Shown here: in pieces, positions 17,610-29,700 of the stretch
How the letters are laid out: each line of letters begins with the position of its first letter
Numbering within the stretch: the first letter of the stretch is position 1
Virus record (IMG/VR): IMGVR_UViG_3300010885_011310
Coordinates: 1-62,795 of that record
Length of the DNA stretch: 62,795 nt
Reading direction: 5' to 3' (one strand)
Source of the DNA: a virus
Position numbers and translations under genes: made by a program
The notes under the pieces: model-generated
What the model was told of the DNA's origin: nothing
Database searches by the model: none
The model's input: only the letters and a program-made list of their open reading frames with translations

Positions 17610-20600
17610 ATGGCAAACATTACTAGAAATTTTACAGCAGGGCGAATGAATAAAGTCGTTGATGAACGACTTATACCTAATGGAGAATATATTGATGCAC
17701 TTAATATTCGTATGGGTTCTACGGAATTATCTGAAGTTGGTGTTATTGAAAACTCAAAAGGTAATACTGTTTTAACTGCGTTACAATACGATGGTGCTAC
17801 TCTTAGTTCTGATGCTAAATGTATTGGGGCTTTAGAGGATGGCTCTAATGAAACTATATATTGGTTTGTTCATGATAGTAATTTTGCTACAAGTCCTACA
17901 GGTAAGTTAGATTTAATATGTTCTTTTGATACTAAGAGTAGTATTCTTACATACCATATAATTAGTATTAATGATGGAAGTAATGTAAATACTACATTAA
18001 ATTTTAATCCAACATATTTAATTACAGGAGTTGATTTAGTTGAAAACTTATTATTCTTTACAGATGATTACAATGCACCTAGAAGAATAAATATAGTTAA
18101 GAATTATGCTAATCCTTCAGGTGGTATAGATGGGTTTAGTAATGAATCTATTTTGGTTATTAAGAAACCACCTATCGAATCACCATCTATTTCACCTATT
18201 GCAACTAATGGTCAAGAAAATTTCTTAACAGATAATTTTATATGCTTTGCATATAGATATAAATATGAAGATGGTGAATATTCTGCAACATCTCAATGGT
18301 CAGAACCTGCATTTGTTCCTAAACAATTTAAGTTTAGTACAGAAAGTTACTTGAATGAAGGTATGACTAATCTTGCTAACTCAGTAAATGTAACATACAA
18401 TACAGGAGATTCTCTTGTTGTTGGTATTGACTTATTATTTAAGGAAGCAGGTGGTAATATAATTAAAGTAATTGAAAAATTAGATAAAGCTAATTTAGGT
18501 TTACTAGATAATACAGATTATAGTTATACATTTACTAATAGTAAAATATTTACAGTATTACCTGAGTCTGAAATTTTAAGGCTCTATGATAATGTACCTA
18601 GATTTGCTAAGGCTCAAACAATAATGGGCAATAGATTAATGTATGGTAATTATGTAGAAGGATATGACCTCATTGATTCAAATGGTAATCCAATAAAATT
18701 AGAATACACAGTAGATTTAATTACTGAAGATATAGGTCTTGCAGATATTACTACAACAAATGAAAATGGTGACTATACAATAGATGTACCACAAACTATT
18801 ACAGATTCAGTATTATCAATAGATTTAGATGGCGTTGAATTACTTCAAGGCTCATCAATAAATATTGATATTACACTTACACATGAGTCATTCTCAGGAG
18901 ATACACCATTTCCAACAGAAGTTACAGATAATGTAACAGAAGGTTTTACATTCTTCTTACCAAGAAATTATACTTCTGTATATGACTTAGCGAGTAGTGA
19001 TGAGTTTCAATTAGCTATAGGAACATCAGCAAATATTCAACCTGTTTCAACGGCATGTGATGGTGTAACATTTACAGATAGAATAAATTGTATACTTCCT
19101 AATAATTTAGATGCATTAGAAAAGACTGCAAGTGGTGTGTCTGCTGTAGGTCAAGGTATTGGTATTTTAACAACACCTGCAAGTAATAGTATTGGATTGC
19201 AGTTTGTTTCTATGAAATATGTAGATGATATTGTTACTCCTACGCAGTCTGTATATGAGTATTACTCAATAGTATTTGCAGATGTTACATTCCAAGAAGT
19301 AGGTAATACGCAAAGCTTACATAGTAATAGAGATTACGAAATAGGTATAGTTTATATGGATGATTTTAATCGTGCAACTACTGCATTGGTTAGTCCTAAT
19401 AATACTGTACATGTTCCATGTGGAAATTCAAGTACAAAAAATTATATAAAGGTTAATATACCTTCTACTCAACATCCACCATATTGGGCAACTAGATATA
19501 AGTTTGTAATTAAAGCTAATGCTGAAAATTACGAAACTATATATACAAATCTTTTCTTTAAGAATCCTGAAACAAATGAAGTATGGTTTTATTTAGAAGG
19601 GGAGAATGCTCGTAAGGTTCAAGTTGGAGACAGATATATAGTTAAAGCAGATACTGATGGACCTTTATTAACTTGTGCTAATGCAACAGTTTTAGCTAAA
19701 GAATCTCAAGCAGAAAATTTTATTACACCAATAGAGGACGTAGCAGTTCCTGCAGGTGTATATATGAAGATTAATCCTAATAGTTTTTCTGCTGTAACAA
19801 ACCCTGAAGCTGTAATAGCACCGGGTTCACAAACTGTAGGTGCATCAGCAGGTGGTAATTTTGCTAAGTTAAACTACCCAATGAATTTATATAGAGGAGC
19901 AGGTTTTGACCCTATGAATCCTTTATGGGAATATGAAGATTATACTGTTCCTGCAGGTAGTTTAATCAGAATGAATATTGATTGGAATAGAACAGGTGTA
20001 GGTAATAAATGTGAAGAAAGAGGATTTTTATTTAATAAAGACCTTACATCATTAAATAGTTATGAAAATTCTGAAGATTGGTTTAATGGAGAAAATGTAG
20101 CAGGATTATTACCTTCAGGATATTCAAAAGATGGAACTACTTCTATAGAATATATTGCTACTAATGGTATATTAAATACGTATAGTTTTGATATAAACTA
20201 TATGCAATTTTATAGAGACCCAACTACTAATCAACTTGTACTTCAAATGACAACAGGTAAGAGTTGTACAGGTGCAAAAACTCAACAAAGAGCATATACG
20301 GTTACTGCAGACATAGAAGTATTCAGAGCATTAAATACAATTATATTTGAAACAAAAGCTACTGAAACTTTACCTGATGTATTTTTTGAAAACAATTTAT
20401 CATTAGCTATTACAAATGGTAATCACGAAGGTAATATTCAAAACCAAAATATATCTACAGGAGTATCAGCAATTATAAATCCTGAGTTCTTTAACTGTTT
20501 TGCATTTGGTAATGGAGCAGAGAGTTACAAGATATTAGATTCAATAGTAGGTAAAACATTTAACTTAGGTAATAGAGTAACTACTACTTCTGCATTTAAC

Positions 20601-22199
20601 TATAAAGAATCAGATAGATTTGCTGACATTACATATAGTGGTGTATATAATAGCGAATCAAATACCAATAAGCTAAATGAATTTAACGCAGGTCTACTGA
20701 ACTATAAAAACTTAGAGGTATCATTTGGTCCAATTGCAATTTTGTTCGCTCGTGAGACAGATATACTAGCTTTACAGGAAGATAAAATATCTTATGTACT
20801 ATCGGGTAAGAATTTATTATCTGATGCAGCAGCAGGTGGTGCAATTACATCAGTACCTGAGGTATTAGGTACGCAGATTGCACGTATAGAAAACTATGGT
20901 ATAAGTAACAATCCTGAAAGCTTTGCTTCTTATGGTTATGAAAAATATTTTACTGATGCTAAGCGTGGAGCAGTGCTCCAACTTATTGGTAGTTCATATA
21001 ATAACGATAGACTAAAAGTTGTATCCGAAGCTAATATGCGTACTTGGTTCAGAGATTTATTTAATGACTCTTTTGGTACACAGAAACTTGGTGCTTACGA
21101 CCCTTTTATGAATGAATACGTTCTTTCATCTAATGATATTAGTTTACCAACACAAGATGATTGTATAGATTGTGGTATTTCACAAACAAGAATACTATTA
21201 TCTACAATAACACCTGTTACATACTGTGTCAACTTAGGTCAACTAGTTGGTGAATCTTATATTTATTATTCATTTCCTAATGAGGTTGATGCTGTAACTA
21301 TATCTGTTACATACGGAGAGATTACTGAAACAACAGGTCCTGTTACTGAAGGTGGAGTTTTAACATTTGATAAATCAAGTAACTCAATAAACCAAGCATT
21401 AATAACTATTACTACATCATCTGTAGACTTTATTGATATAACAGTTAATTGCCCACAAGTACAAACTCTTAATGTATTTAATATATGTTTAACAACTAAT
21501 AATGATGCAGGACAATTTATACATAATGAATACAGATATACAGATGGAGAATTTATATCTCCACTTTCATCTGAATTAGTTGAGTTTGTTTCAGGAACAA
21601 CAAGTCCTTTAGTATCACAGTATAGTGAATTTTCAGGTGCTCAAGGATTTGGAAGTATACCTACTAATGGTTCTGACGTTACTGTGATTTGTAATAAGTT
21701 TGGATTTGATGATTTTACATTTGACCTTGCTCAGAATAAATTTAGATATTTAAGAAGCGATACATTATACGAGAATAACACTGCAGATATAAATACATTA
21801 TTATCTTTGTCTACAGATATAACACCAATAAATGATGCAAGTGCACCGAGTACATACTCTGCAGAATTTACAATGCCATCAACAACTGATGAATACTTAT
21901 ATTTGATTTGGGATTATAGACAATCTACAGAAATTGTATTATGTTATTCAGAAGAAGATACTTTAGATGCATGCTGTGGATGCGATGGTGGTTGCGAAGA
22001 CCCTTGTTGGAATTGGCAATACATTGATTCGGGTTCAGGCTCAACACTTGAGTATGAGGTTTGTGGTGGTAGTGTTACAGAAGTTGAAGTACCTGCATCT
22101 CAAGTATATTTTATGTGTGCTACTATAGATACAACACCAACTATTATATCAGGAACAGGAGAATTAATATTATACCAAGAGTGTGGATGTCCTGTATAA
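17610..22199 (+). CDS. Muzzle / tail stabilisation protein
   Basis: A 1529-residue protein whose N-terminus (FTAGRMNKVVDERLIPNGEY, then DALNIRMGSTE) is the hallmark of proteins annotated as stabilisation proteins in Bacteroidetes phages and identified as the muzzle in crAss-like virions. The middle is beta-rich, and the C-terminus has a cysteine cluster (ACCGCDGGCEDPCWNW). It should form the long nozzle below the ring proteins. Confidence 0.82.
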   Translation: MANITRNFTAGRMNKVVDERLIPNGEYIDALNIRMGSTELSEVGVIENSKGNTVLTALQYDGATLSSDAKCIGALEDGSNETIYWFVHDSNFATSPTGKLDLICSFDTKSSILTYHIISINDGSNVNTTLNFNPTYLITGVDLVENLLFFTDDYNAPRRINIVKNYANPSGGIDGFSNESILVIKKPPIESPSISPIATNGQENFLTDNFICFAYRYKYEDGEYSATSQWSEPAFVPKQFKFSTESYLNEGMTNLANSVNVTYNTGDSLVVGIDLLFKEAGGNIIKVIEKLDKANLGLLDNTDYSYTFTNSKIFTVLPESEILRLYDNVPRFAKAQTIMGNRLMYGNYVEGYDLIDSNGNPIKLEYTVDLITEDIGLADITTTNENGDYTIDVPQTITDSVLSIDLDGVELLQGSSINIDITLTHESFSGDTPFPTEVTDNVTEGFTFFLPRNYTSVYDLASSDEFQLAIGTSANIQPVSTACDGVTFTDRINCILPNNLDALEKTASGVSAVGQGIGILTTPASNSIGLQFVSMKYVDDIVTPTQSVYEYYSIVFADVTFQEVGNTQSLHSNRDYEIGIVYMDDFNRATTALVSPNNTVHVPCGNSSTKNYIKVNIPSTQHPPYWATRYKFVIKANAENYETIYTNLFFKNPETNEVWFYLEGENARKVQVGDRYIVKADTDGPLLTCANATVLAKESQAENFITPIEDVAVPAGVYMKINPNSFSAVTNPEAVIAPGSQTVGASAGGNFAKLNYPMNLYRGAGFDPMNPLWEYEDYTVPAGSLIRMNIDWNRTGVGNKCEERGFLFNKDLTSLNSYENSEDWFNGENVAGLLPSGYSKDGTTSIEYIATNGILNTYSFDINYMQFYRDPTTNQLVLQMTTGKSCTGAKTQQRAYTVTADIEVFRALNTIIFETKATETLPDVFFENNLSLAITNGNHEGNIQNQNISTGVSAIINPEFFNCFAFGNGAESYKILDSIVGKTFNLGNRVTTTSAFNYKESDRFADITYSGVYNSESNTNKLNEFNAGLLNYKNLEVSFGPIAILFARETDILALQEDKISYVLSGKNLLSDAAAGGAITSVPEVLGTQIARIENYGISNNPESFASYGYEKYFTDAKRGAVLQLIGSSYNNDRLKVVSEANMRTWFRDLFNDSFGTQKLGAYDPFMNEYVLSSNDISLPTQDDCIDCGISQTRILLSTITPVTYCVNLGQLVGESYIYYSFPNEVDAVTISVTYGEITETTGPVTEGGVLTFDKSSNSINQALITITTSSVDFIDITVNCPQVQTLNVFNICLTTNNDAGQFIHNEYRYTDGEFISPLSSELVEFVSGTTSPLVSQYSEFSGAQGFGSIPTNGSDVTVICNKFGFDDFTFDLAQNKFRYLRSDTLYENNTADINTLLSLSTDITPINDASAPSTYSAEFTMPSTTDEYLYLIWDYRQSTEIVLCYSEEDTLDACCGCDGGCEDPCWNWQYIDSGSGSTLEYEVCGGSVTEVEVPASQVYFMCATIDTTPTIISGTGELILYQECGCPV

Positions 22200-22218
22200 T
22201 TTAATTAAAAAATAAAAA

Positions 22219-22851
22219 ATGGCAACAAGTGGAACATATTATTTAAACGGACCTTCATTAGGAAGTTCAACAGCTATATTCTCAGATGCTTCTTTAACAA
22301 CATTAGCAGATGATGGATTCTATTCAGATGGTCTAATTGTTAGAGAACAAGTGTTAGGGGTATTACTACCACAACAAACTTGTGATGGATGTATTCCTGA
22401 ATCATACAATTGTGTGGAAGGCTCATGTGTAAATCCCGGAGATGGAACAGGAATTTATCCTACATTAGGGGAATGTGAAGCAGATTGTTCTGCTACTACA
22501 GTTATTTTATCTTGGTCTTTAAATAATCAAATTGGTGGTAGATTAATTGTTTATAATAACTCAATGGTAGAATTACTAAACGTAACAACAACTACTAGTG
22601 CTCAGAGTGGAACTATATATCCACTAATAACAGAACTACCATATACAATCAGAGGGCAATGGCAATCAGGTTCAGGTAATATTGTTCAATATAGAGTATG
22701 TGATATATCTGCAGGTGGTGAAATATATTATAGTGGTCCTATAGATAATCTTACAGGAAATATAGATTATGAAGTAACACCAACACCAAATCATGCCTCA
22801 GTTTTCTTAACTTCAGGAAATGTTACACCTCCAACTTGCCCTATACCATGA
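22219..22851 (+). CDS. Virion protein with Cys-rich module
   Basis: A 210-residue beta-rich protein. Residues ~50-95 hold a cysteine module (CDGC, YNCVEGSCVNPGDGTG, ECEADC) seen repeatedly in secreted and phage proteins of Bacteroidetes. Its last codons overlap the next ATG (ATGA). Likely a tail appendage component; exact role unknown. Confidence 0.65.
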   Translation: MATSGTYYLNGPSLGSSTAIFSDASLTTLADDGFYSDGLIVREQVLGVLLPQQTCDGCIPESYNCVEGSCVNPGDGTGIYPTLGECEADCSATTVILSWSLNNQIGGRLIVYNNSMVELLNVTTTTSAQSGTIYPLITELPYTIRGQWQSGSGNIVQYRVCDISAGGEIYYSGPIDNLTGNIDYEVTPTPNHASVFLTSGNVTPPTCPIP

Positions 22852-23651
22852 GTGAATATACTTTAACATACGCAGAGAATGTAGAGGGATGGGTATCCTT
22901 CTACTCATTCATACCTGACTATATGATTGGGATGAATAATAAACTATATAGTTTTAAGGGTGGCAATCTATATTTGCATAACTCAAATAGTAACAGAAAC
23001 TTTTTTTATGGAGAAACATATCCATCAATAGTTAAGACTGTGCTTAATGATGCACCACTAGAAAATAAATTATACAAAACATTAAGTCTTCAAGGAGATG
23101 ACAAGTGGAGTGCAGAAGTTATAACTGATTTACAAATATCAGGATACGTTGAATACAATTGGTTTGAAAAGAAAGAACAGGTATACTTTGCATATATAAG
23201 AAATGATGGCTCAGTGCCTGCAATACCCGATGAATATGCATTCCGTTCTACTAGTGGTATAGGAAGAACTATATCAGTTGATGATGGAGTTATATCTGCT
23301 ATAGAATTAAACTTCTCAGTATCCCCACCAATATATATTGATAGCCTTATTAGTGTAGGTGATATAGTATATTTCCTAGAAGGTGCATCAGTTACACCAA
23401 CATTAGCAGGTGAAGTAACTCAGGTAGATGTAGATTTGCCTAACGATATAAACCAATTGGTAATAGATGGTACTATATTAGGTGCTCAGCCTATCACTAC
23501 ACAGACACCATTTATAATGTTCATCAAGAACTCTGTTGCTGAATCTCATGGATTATTAGGTCACTACGCTGTAGTAACGCTTGAAAACTCATCTTCGAGT
23601 AAGATAGAGTTATTTCAATTAGGTTCTGATGTAATGAAAAGTTATCCTTGA
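22848..23651 (+). CDS. Tail structural protein
   Basis: The start at 22848 is chosen because it overlaps the preceding stop as ATGA. The 267-residue product has aromatic-rich beta segments (AENVEGWVSFYSFIPDYMIG) found in proteins next to stabilisation genes of crAss-like phages. Role in the tail is inferred. Confidence 0.7.
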   Translation: MSEYTLTYAENVEGWVSFYSFIPDYMIGMNNKLYSFKGGNLYLHNSNSNRNFFYGETYPSIVKTVLNDAPLENKLYKTLSLQGDDKWSAEVITDLQISGYVEYNWFEKKEQVYFAYIRNDGSVPAIPDEYAFRSTSGIGRTISVDDGVISAIELNFSVSPPIYIDSLISVGDIVYFLEGASVTPTLAGEVTQVDVDLPNDINQLVIDGTILGAQPITTQTPFIMFIKNSVAESHGLLGHYAVVTLENSSSSKIELFQLGSDVMKSYP

Positions 23652-23657
23652 TTTTAG

Positions 23658-23665
23658 TATCTTTG
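23658..23665 (+). promoter_or_regulatory. Bacteroidetes-type -7 box
   Basis: TATCTTTG ends seven bases before the ATG at 23673, so a transcript from it would be almost leaderless. Confidence 0.5.
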
Positions 23666-23672
23666 TAACTAA

Positions 23673-24080
23673 ATGGAATTTAATATAAAGAAATTAGAAG
23701 AAACTGATTTTGATACTTTGTTAGGGTGGTGGAATGATTGGGGATGGACAGTACCACCAAAAGATTTCCTACCTGAAAATGGTACAGGTGGTATACTTAT
23801 TTTGGATGGTGATGTACCTGTATGTGCAGGATTTGTATACATAACAAACTCAGCAATTGGTTGGGTAGATTTTATTGTATCAAGTAAGACATATAGAAAA
23901 AAACCACACCGTAAAGATGCACTAGAACTATTAATAAATACGCTAACAAATATTGCAAGAAATTCAGGATGTAAATACTCTTATTCGTTATTAAAGAATA
24001 GTAGTCTTATAAGTATATATGAAAGTCAAGGTTATTTCAAAGGAGATAACAATATTAGTGAAATGATAAAAATATTATAA
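23673..24080 (+). CDS. GNAT-family N-acetyltransferase
   Basis: A 135-residue protein with the GNAT plan: a N-terminal strand and helix, a central GWVDFIVSSKTYRKKP strand-loop in the acetyl-CoA site position, a helix DALELLINTLTNIAR, and the closing SLISIYESQGYFK motif. It has its own promoter within the virion operon. The substrate is unknown; a phage or host protein is possible. Confidence 0.75.
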   Translation: MEFNIKKLEETDFDTLLGWWNDWGWTVPPKDFLPENGTGGILILDGDVPVCAGFVYITNSAIGWVDFIVSSKTYRKKPHRKDALELLINTLTNIARNSGCKYSYSLLKNSSLISIYESQGYFKGDNNISEMIKIL

Positions 24081-24081
24081 T

Positions 24082-24981
24082 ATGCCAATCACAACAGCAA
24101 TAGCATTATCAGCAGCAGGATTAGCACTTAGTGCAGGTAGTACAGCAGCATCGTTTGCCCAAGCAGGTAAACAAAGACAGTTACAAAAGAAAGCAGAAGC
24201 AGAAGCAGAAAGAGCAATGGCTGATGCTAAAAAAGAATTAAGTATTAACTATTCTGCAGGATTAGGTATTCAAAAAGAGCCATATCAGCAAGAGCGTGAG
24301 GCTTTAATATCTGCAGGAGCACAAGCAATTGAAGCAGGCAGAGAAGGTGAAAGAGGTGCAGCAGAAACAGCAGGTCGTGTATATGCTTTACAGCAAGAAG
24401 GTCAACAGCAGATTGCAAAAGAAATGGGTGCAGAACTTACAGCATTGGATAAAGCTACAGCAACAGAGGCTGCAAATCTTAGAACTCAACGTGCTAATTT
24501 AAACTTAGAAGAAGTAGCAGGTGCACAAGTTGCAGCAGCCAATGCAGAACAAATGGGTAATGCATATACAAAAGATGCATTTGCAGGTGCTGCTAGTACA
24601 ATACAGCAAGGTCTTGATTTCATACCTTTATATTCTAAATCACAATCAGCTAGTGCATATAATAAAGCTTCACAAAATTATGGAACAAAGTTAGCATCGG
24701 GTAAATCTTTCCAACAAGCGATAACAGACCCATTAGTTATGGATTCTTTAAATAGACAATACGGTATAGATTTATCTAAAGCACCAACAGACCCTGTTAA
24801 GTTTCAAGATTTTATTACAACTAACTTTACAAAAGACCAAATAAAAAAAATAAATGAAACTGCTATGGGTGGTATTCAAAAATTAAATACAGGTGCAGGT
24901 GTAACATATAGTGGTGGTATGCCAAATACTCCTAATCCATTTTTAAATATGGGTGCTTACGGAGTGGGATTAGTTAAATAA
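24082..24981 (+). CDS. Internal virion protein, Ala/Gln-rich
   Basis: A 299-residue protein with an Ala/Ser/Gly-rich hydrophobic N-terminus (residues ~1-28), followed by long Ala/Glu/Gln-rich coiled-coil helices to about residue 160. This composition and its place before two large virion genes fit an ejected internal protein of a podovirus. No enzymatic motif seen. Confidence 0.65.
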   Translation: MPITTAIALSAAGLALSAGSTAASFAQAGKQRQLQKKAEAEAERAMADAKKELSINYSAGLGIQKEPYQQEREALISAGAQAIEAGREGERGAAETAGRVYALQQEGQQQIAKEMGAELTALDKATATEAANLRTQRANLNLEEVAGAQVAAANAEQMGNAYTKDAFAGAASTIQQGLDFIPLYSKSQSASAYNKASQNYGTKLASGKSFQQAITDPLVMDSLNRQYGIDLSKAPTDPVKFQDFITTNFTKDQIKKINETAMGGIQKLNTGAGVTYSGGMPNTPNPFLNMGAYGVGLVK

Positions 24982-24990
24982 TAATTAAGT

Positions 24991-26781
24991 ATGTCGACAT
25001 TTTATAAATACGCTGAAAGGAATGTAGCTGATAGAGTAGATTGGTCTACCATTGGTAAAAACTTTACAGGCATGCTTCAAGAAGAGGCTGACCTTCGTGA
25101 GAAGAAAAAAGCTGATATTCGAAAAGCCACAGAAGAAACTCTTAAATCATTATCAGAAGTTCCAACAGGATTAGACAGGGGTGCTAATGAGAATATACTT
25201 AACTTCTCAGCACAAGGTCAAGACTATCTTTTGATGATGAATAGATTATTAAAGTCAGGTCAACTAGACCCTAAAGACTATAGTATATATACACAGAATT
25301 TAAAATCAAGTACAGGTAAATTATTTTCTGCAGCAAAAGTTTATCAAGAAAATTATGCTAAGAATATAGAGAGAGCAAATGCTAAAGGTTTAAAGCGTGC
25401 ATCTGCAGAAGAATTATGGAATAGAACACAAGCTGAGAATGCTGCTAATTTTAGTAAATCTCAATATTATATAAATCAAAATGGCAATGTTACAGTTGGT
25501 ACTCCAACAAAAGACCCTACTACAGGTCAGTATGTTTTAAACAATGACCCTAATACATATAAAAATCCTGAGCAATTATATTATGCTTCTACAGTAGACA
25601 TTGACCCTTTCGATGTTGATGGTGCTGTTAAGGGTATTGTAAATACATTTGGTAAGAATATAATAGGTGAGGCAAAATTGGAAGGTAGATTTGAAGTATC
25701 TGTAGAGGATATAACGAAAAGACCCGGATGGAAAGAAATTGAAGATAATTTTATAAAAGGTACTCTTGCAGGTAATTCAAGTAATGGTGCTAGTATATTA
25801 ACCGATTGGATAAATTCAGAACAAGGTAAAGAATATGGTTATACTAGTAACCCGAATGACCCTCAAATAAAAACAGGTGAAAAAATATTAATGATTGCAG
25901 ACCCTGCTAATCCTACTAGTGGTAGGATGATTCCTCAGTTAACCCCTGAGCAGGAAAAAAGAGCAGAAGAATTTATGAGACAAAGACTTTCTGCTGCATT
26001 AGATTATGAACTTAAAACACAATATAATGCACCACCACAACCAAGAGCACCAACAGATGCTGAAATTGCAGAAAAGAATAAAAAATCAGATGCTAAAAAC
26101 TTAGGTATACAGTTAGCAAATATACTAACAGGTAATGGGGCAGCTTCATCAGCAGGTGGTAACTATGTTACTAATATACCGGGATTTGGAAGTATTAAAA
26201 AACAAGGAGGTATTTTAACTATAACAAGAGAAGGTGAGGATGGTAAACCTCTAGTATTAACTAATGATATTAGAGGTAAAACTCCTGAACAAGTTATCAG
26301 GCAAGTTAGTTCTGTATTTTCTAAACCATTAAAAGTAAATGAGGAAGATGTAATTAAAGCTGCTTTAGGAGCAGCAGGTAAAACTGTAAATACAACTTCT
26401 ACATTTGATTATAAAGTAGGTACGACACAAAGTGGAGAAACTCCATTAGTAAAGTTTAAAAAGTATGTTGATAATAATATAAATAAAGATATTGTACAAA
26501 AAAACCAAGACAAAACTAGTGCTAATTTAGAAGCTAAATATGGTAAATTTGGATACACATTTGAAGCAACAGGAACACCTACTATAATGGGTGTGAAAAA
26601 TCCATTATCAGACCACTATGTTACTGTAACTGCACCTGATGGTAAAACTAAAAAAGAATATAAAGTAGATTCAACATTAGCAGGTAATATATCAGCATTT
26701 ATGAAAAAATATGCTAACCCTAAACAAATAGCTACAGTTGGTGCAATGGGAGATATTTCATCAGGAGGAGAACTAGACTAA
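24991..26781 (+). CDS. Putative virion/ejection protein
   Basis: A 596-residue protein, mostly helical in its first 150 residues, then mixed with Gly/Pro/Thr-rich segments. It lies between two probable internal virion proteins, 9 bases from each neighbour. Family not recognised. Confidence 0.6.
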   Translation: MSTFYKYAERNVADRVDWSTIGKNFTGMLQEEADLREKKKADIRKATEETLKSLSEVPTGLDRGANENILNFSAQGQDYLLMMNRLLKSGQLDPKDYSIYTQNLKSSTGKLFSAAKVYQENYAKNIERANAKGLKRASAEELWNRTQAENAANFSKSQYYINQNGNVTVGTPTKDPTTGQYVLNNDPNTYKNPEQLYYASTVDIDPFDVDGAVKGIVNTFGKNIIGEAKLEGRFEVSVEDITKRPGWKEIEDNFIKGTLAGNSSNGASILTDWINSEQGKEYGYTSNPNDPQIKTGEKILMIADPANPTSGRMIPQLTPEQEKRAEEFMRQRLSAALDYELKTQYNAPPQPRAPTDAEIAEKNKKSDAKNLGIQLANILTGNGAASSAGGNYVTNIPGFGSIKKQGGILTITREGEDGKPLVLTNDIRGKTPEQVIRQVSSVFSKPLKVNEEDVIKAALGAAGKTVNTTSTFDYKVGTTQSGETPLVKFKKYVDNNINKDIVQKNQDKTSANLEAKYGKFGYTFEATGTPTIMGVKNPLSDHYVTVTAPDGKTKKEYKVDSTLAGNISAFMKKYANPKQIATVGAMGDISSGGELD

Positions 26782-26790
26782 AAATATAAC

Positions 26791-29700
26791 ATGGACGAAT
26801 TACAAAAACTATACGACGTATTAGTTAGAGAAGGTAAGTATACCAAATCTTTTGAGGAGTTTAAGAATAAATGGTCTAGTGATACCGACTATCAAAACCA
26901 AGTGTTTGATGTAGTATCTCGTGATGGTCTTTACACAAAAGACAAGCAATCTTTCTTTCAAAAGTATTCAGGTGCTGCACCTGTGTTCCAAGAACAACAA
27001 GCTATTGCACAACCTCAGGTAAAAAAAAAAGAACCGACTATGGCATCCAAATCGGGTGTTACTTCATCGGTATCTCCAAAACCTGCTGACCAAAATCAAG
27101 AGTTACTTGGTCTAAAACAATTACAAAAAATAGCATCAGAACCAATTGTTTCAAAACGAGATGCTATTCCGTCTAAGCCTCAGATAGTAACTAGTACACC
27201 TAGTCAGGCGTTACGAGCAGAAGAAGCTATAAAACCAATAGCAAAGACGACAACATACGAATCAGAAAGACAAAGACCTACATCTATAATTGAGGTTGCT
27301 CCTGTAAAACTTGAGAAGCCTATTACAGTAGCTGAGTTTCATGAACAGCTAAAAGAAAAAGAAGCACAGTATAAGTTAAATAGAAAACCTGAAGACCAAT
27401 ATTTTACAGGTGAGTTTGGTGATATATTAAATAGCATACCTATACTAGGAGAACGTATAGATGATTTTGGTCGTGCAGTAAATGCAGGTTTAAATAATGG
27501 CGACATCGTTATGCCTACATCTATGGTCATGACAAATGGTAAGAAAGCTTCTTCTGAAGAAATAAATAAATATATTGAAGTTACTAAGAAGGCACAATCA
27601 TTTGCACCTTCAGATGAGATGCAAGATTTCTCAAGAATATATCAAGAGGGTGGTAGTAATGTATTTAGTTTTCTTAAAGGATTAGCTACTCACCCAAGTA
27701 TAGCACCCGAATTAGTAATATCATCATTTACAGGATTATTTAATCCTGCATCTGCTGCTGCTGCAGGAACTGTAGTAGGTGGTGCTGCAGCTTATGGTGC
27801 ATTAGCTACACCTGAATTTGGTGGAGTAGGTGCTGTACCTGCTGCTGCTGCATCAATACCTTATGCTATGGGTGCTGCAAATACTCTTATTGAAACTAGC
27901 CTTACATTTAGTGAGTTACTTCAGGATGAATTAAAAAAAAGAAATTTAGATTTTACTGAAGAAAATGTTAGAAAAATATTGGAAGATGATAAAACATTAA
28001 ACAGTATAAGAAATAAATCTATTTCAAGAGGTATGACTATTGGTGCTATTGATGCATTGACAGGTAGGGTTGCAGGTAAGGTAGGTGCTAAGTTAATTGG
28101 TAATACACCGGCATCAAGAATAAAAGCAGGATTAGCAGCAGGTGGTATAGAGTCAGGTGGTGGTATGTTTGGCGAAGCAGCAGGTCGTGCAGTAGCAGGA
28201 CAAGAAATGGATGTAGCTGAAATTGGTTTAGAGGGTATTGCTGAAGGTCCGACTGCAGTGATTAGTATTGCATCTGAATTAATTCAGAAACCTACATATA
28301 AGGTAAATGGAGAGATAACTACAGAAGATAATATAAAAAACATTATAGATACTGCAACACCTGAAGAAATATCTAAGATTAAGATAGATATAAAAAATGA
28401 TAAGAAGGGATACGGTGCTCAGATACAAGACAAGGTATTAACTTATTCAATAAAGGAACAAGTTAGAAGTGCCAATCCTGATTTGAATGAACCTAGTTTA
28501 AATGCCATTACTGATTTAGAAAAACAATTACAAAAATTAGAAGGTAATAAAACACAGACAGGTAAAGACAAAGCTGCTGCAATCAGAACACAAATAAAAG
28601 ATATTCAAGAGAATCAATTACAGGAAGAAGCAGTTGTAGAAACTGTTGTTGCAGAAGCTAAGCCAACACAAGAAGTAGTAACTACTCAAGTTAATGTTGC
28701 ACCATACTTTAATACTAAAATAGAAACAATAGAAGATGCTGAGAAGTTACGAAGTAACGAAGGGTATCAAAAACATAAAGAGAATCTTTTAACATTAGCA
28801 AAAGATTTAGGTATAAAGAATGCAAAAGTAGATGATGTTATTGGTGGGTATTATAATGACGAAACAAAGGAAGACTTTATTGAAATATCAAATGTTGTTA
28901 CATTAGAAGATGCAACAATAGACCAAGCTGAAATATTTGCAGCATTAGCAGCAGTAACATCTCCTGAAGTACAGCAAGCAACAATTGCTGCTCAGTATAC
29001 TGATAAAGGCTCAGGAACACATAATGCAAACGAATACACAATCAAGGTAAGTGACGTAAATGGTGCAATGAAATCATTAAAAGAAGCAGGTATATCTGAC
29101 TTCACTGTTAATGAAAGGAATGGAACTATATCATTTATTGATATAATTGAATTTGAAGATGCTGAATTTGAAAGAAGAATTACTAAATTTGTAGACTCAT
29201 TAGAAAATAAAGGAATAAATTATGAAGAATCAGAATATCGTCCCATCGAATCAAGATATGTTGACAAGGGAAAAAGGAAGGAAATTCTTACAGGAATTAA
29301 AAGCGAAAGGACCAACGCTCGACAGGGTGGGGAAAACCTTTATACAAAAATCGACGAAGCGATAGCTAGAGATGCTGAGTTTAATGGTATATCTATTGAA
29401 GAATATTTAGGTATACCTAAAACTAAAACAGTAGAGCAAGAGGTTGCTGAATTGAATAGTATTCTACAGGAAAAGAAACCATTAAAGGCTCAGAGTCAAG
29501 AGATATTTGACAATGTAGTTAAGTCTGTTAAGACTGCATTCCCTGATTTGTTTATCCAATCATTTGATACTGTAGCAGAGATGAAAGACTTTGCTCAAAG
29601 AGAATATGGGAATACAGTATCTGAAGTTATTCTTGGTGGGGAAGGTGGTATTATTATATATAATAGAAGAAACCAACCTATTGCTATATTAACAAACCTT

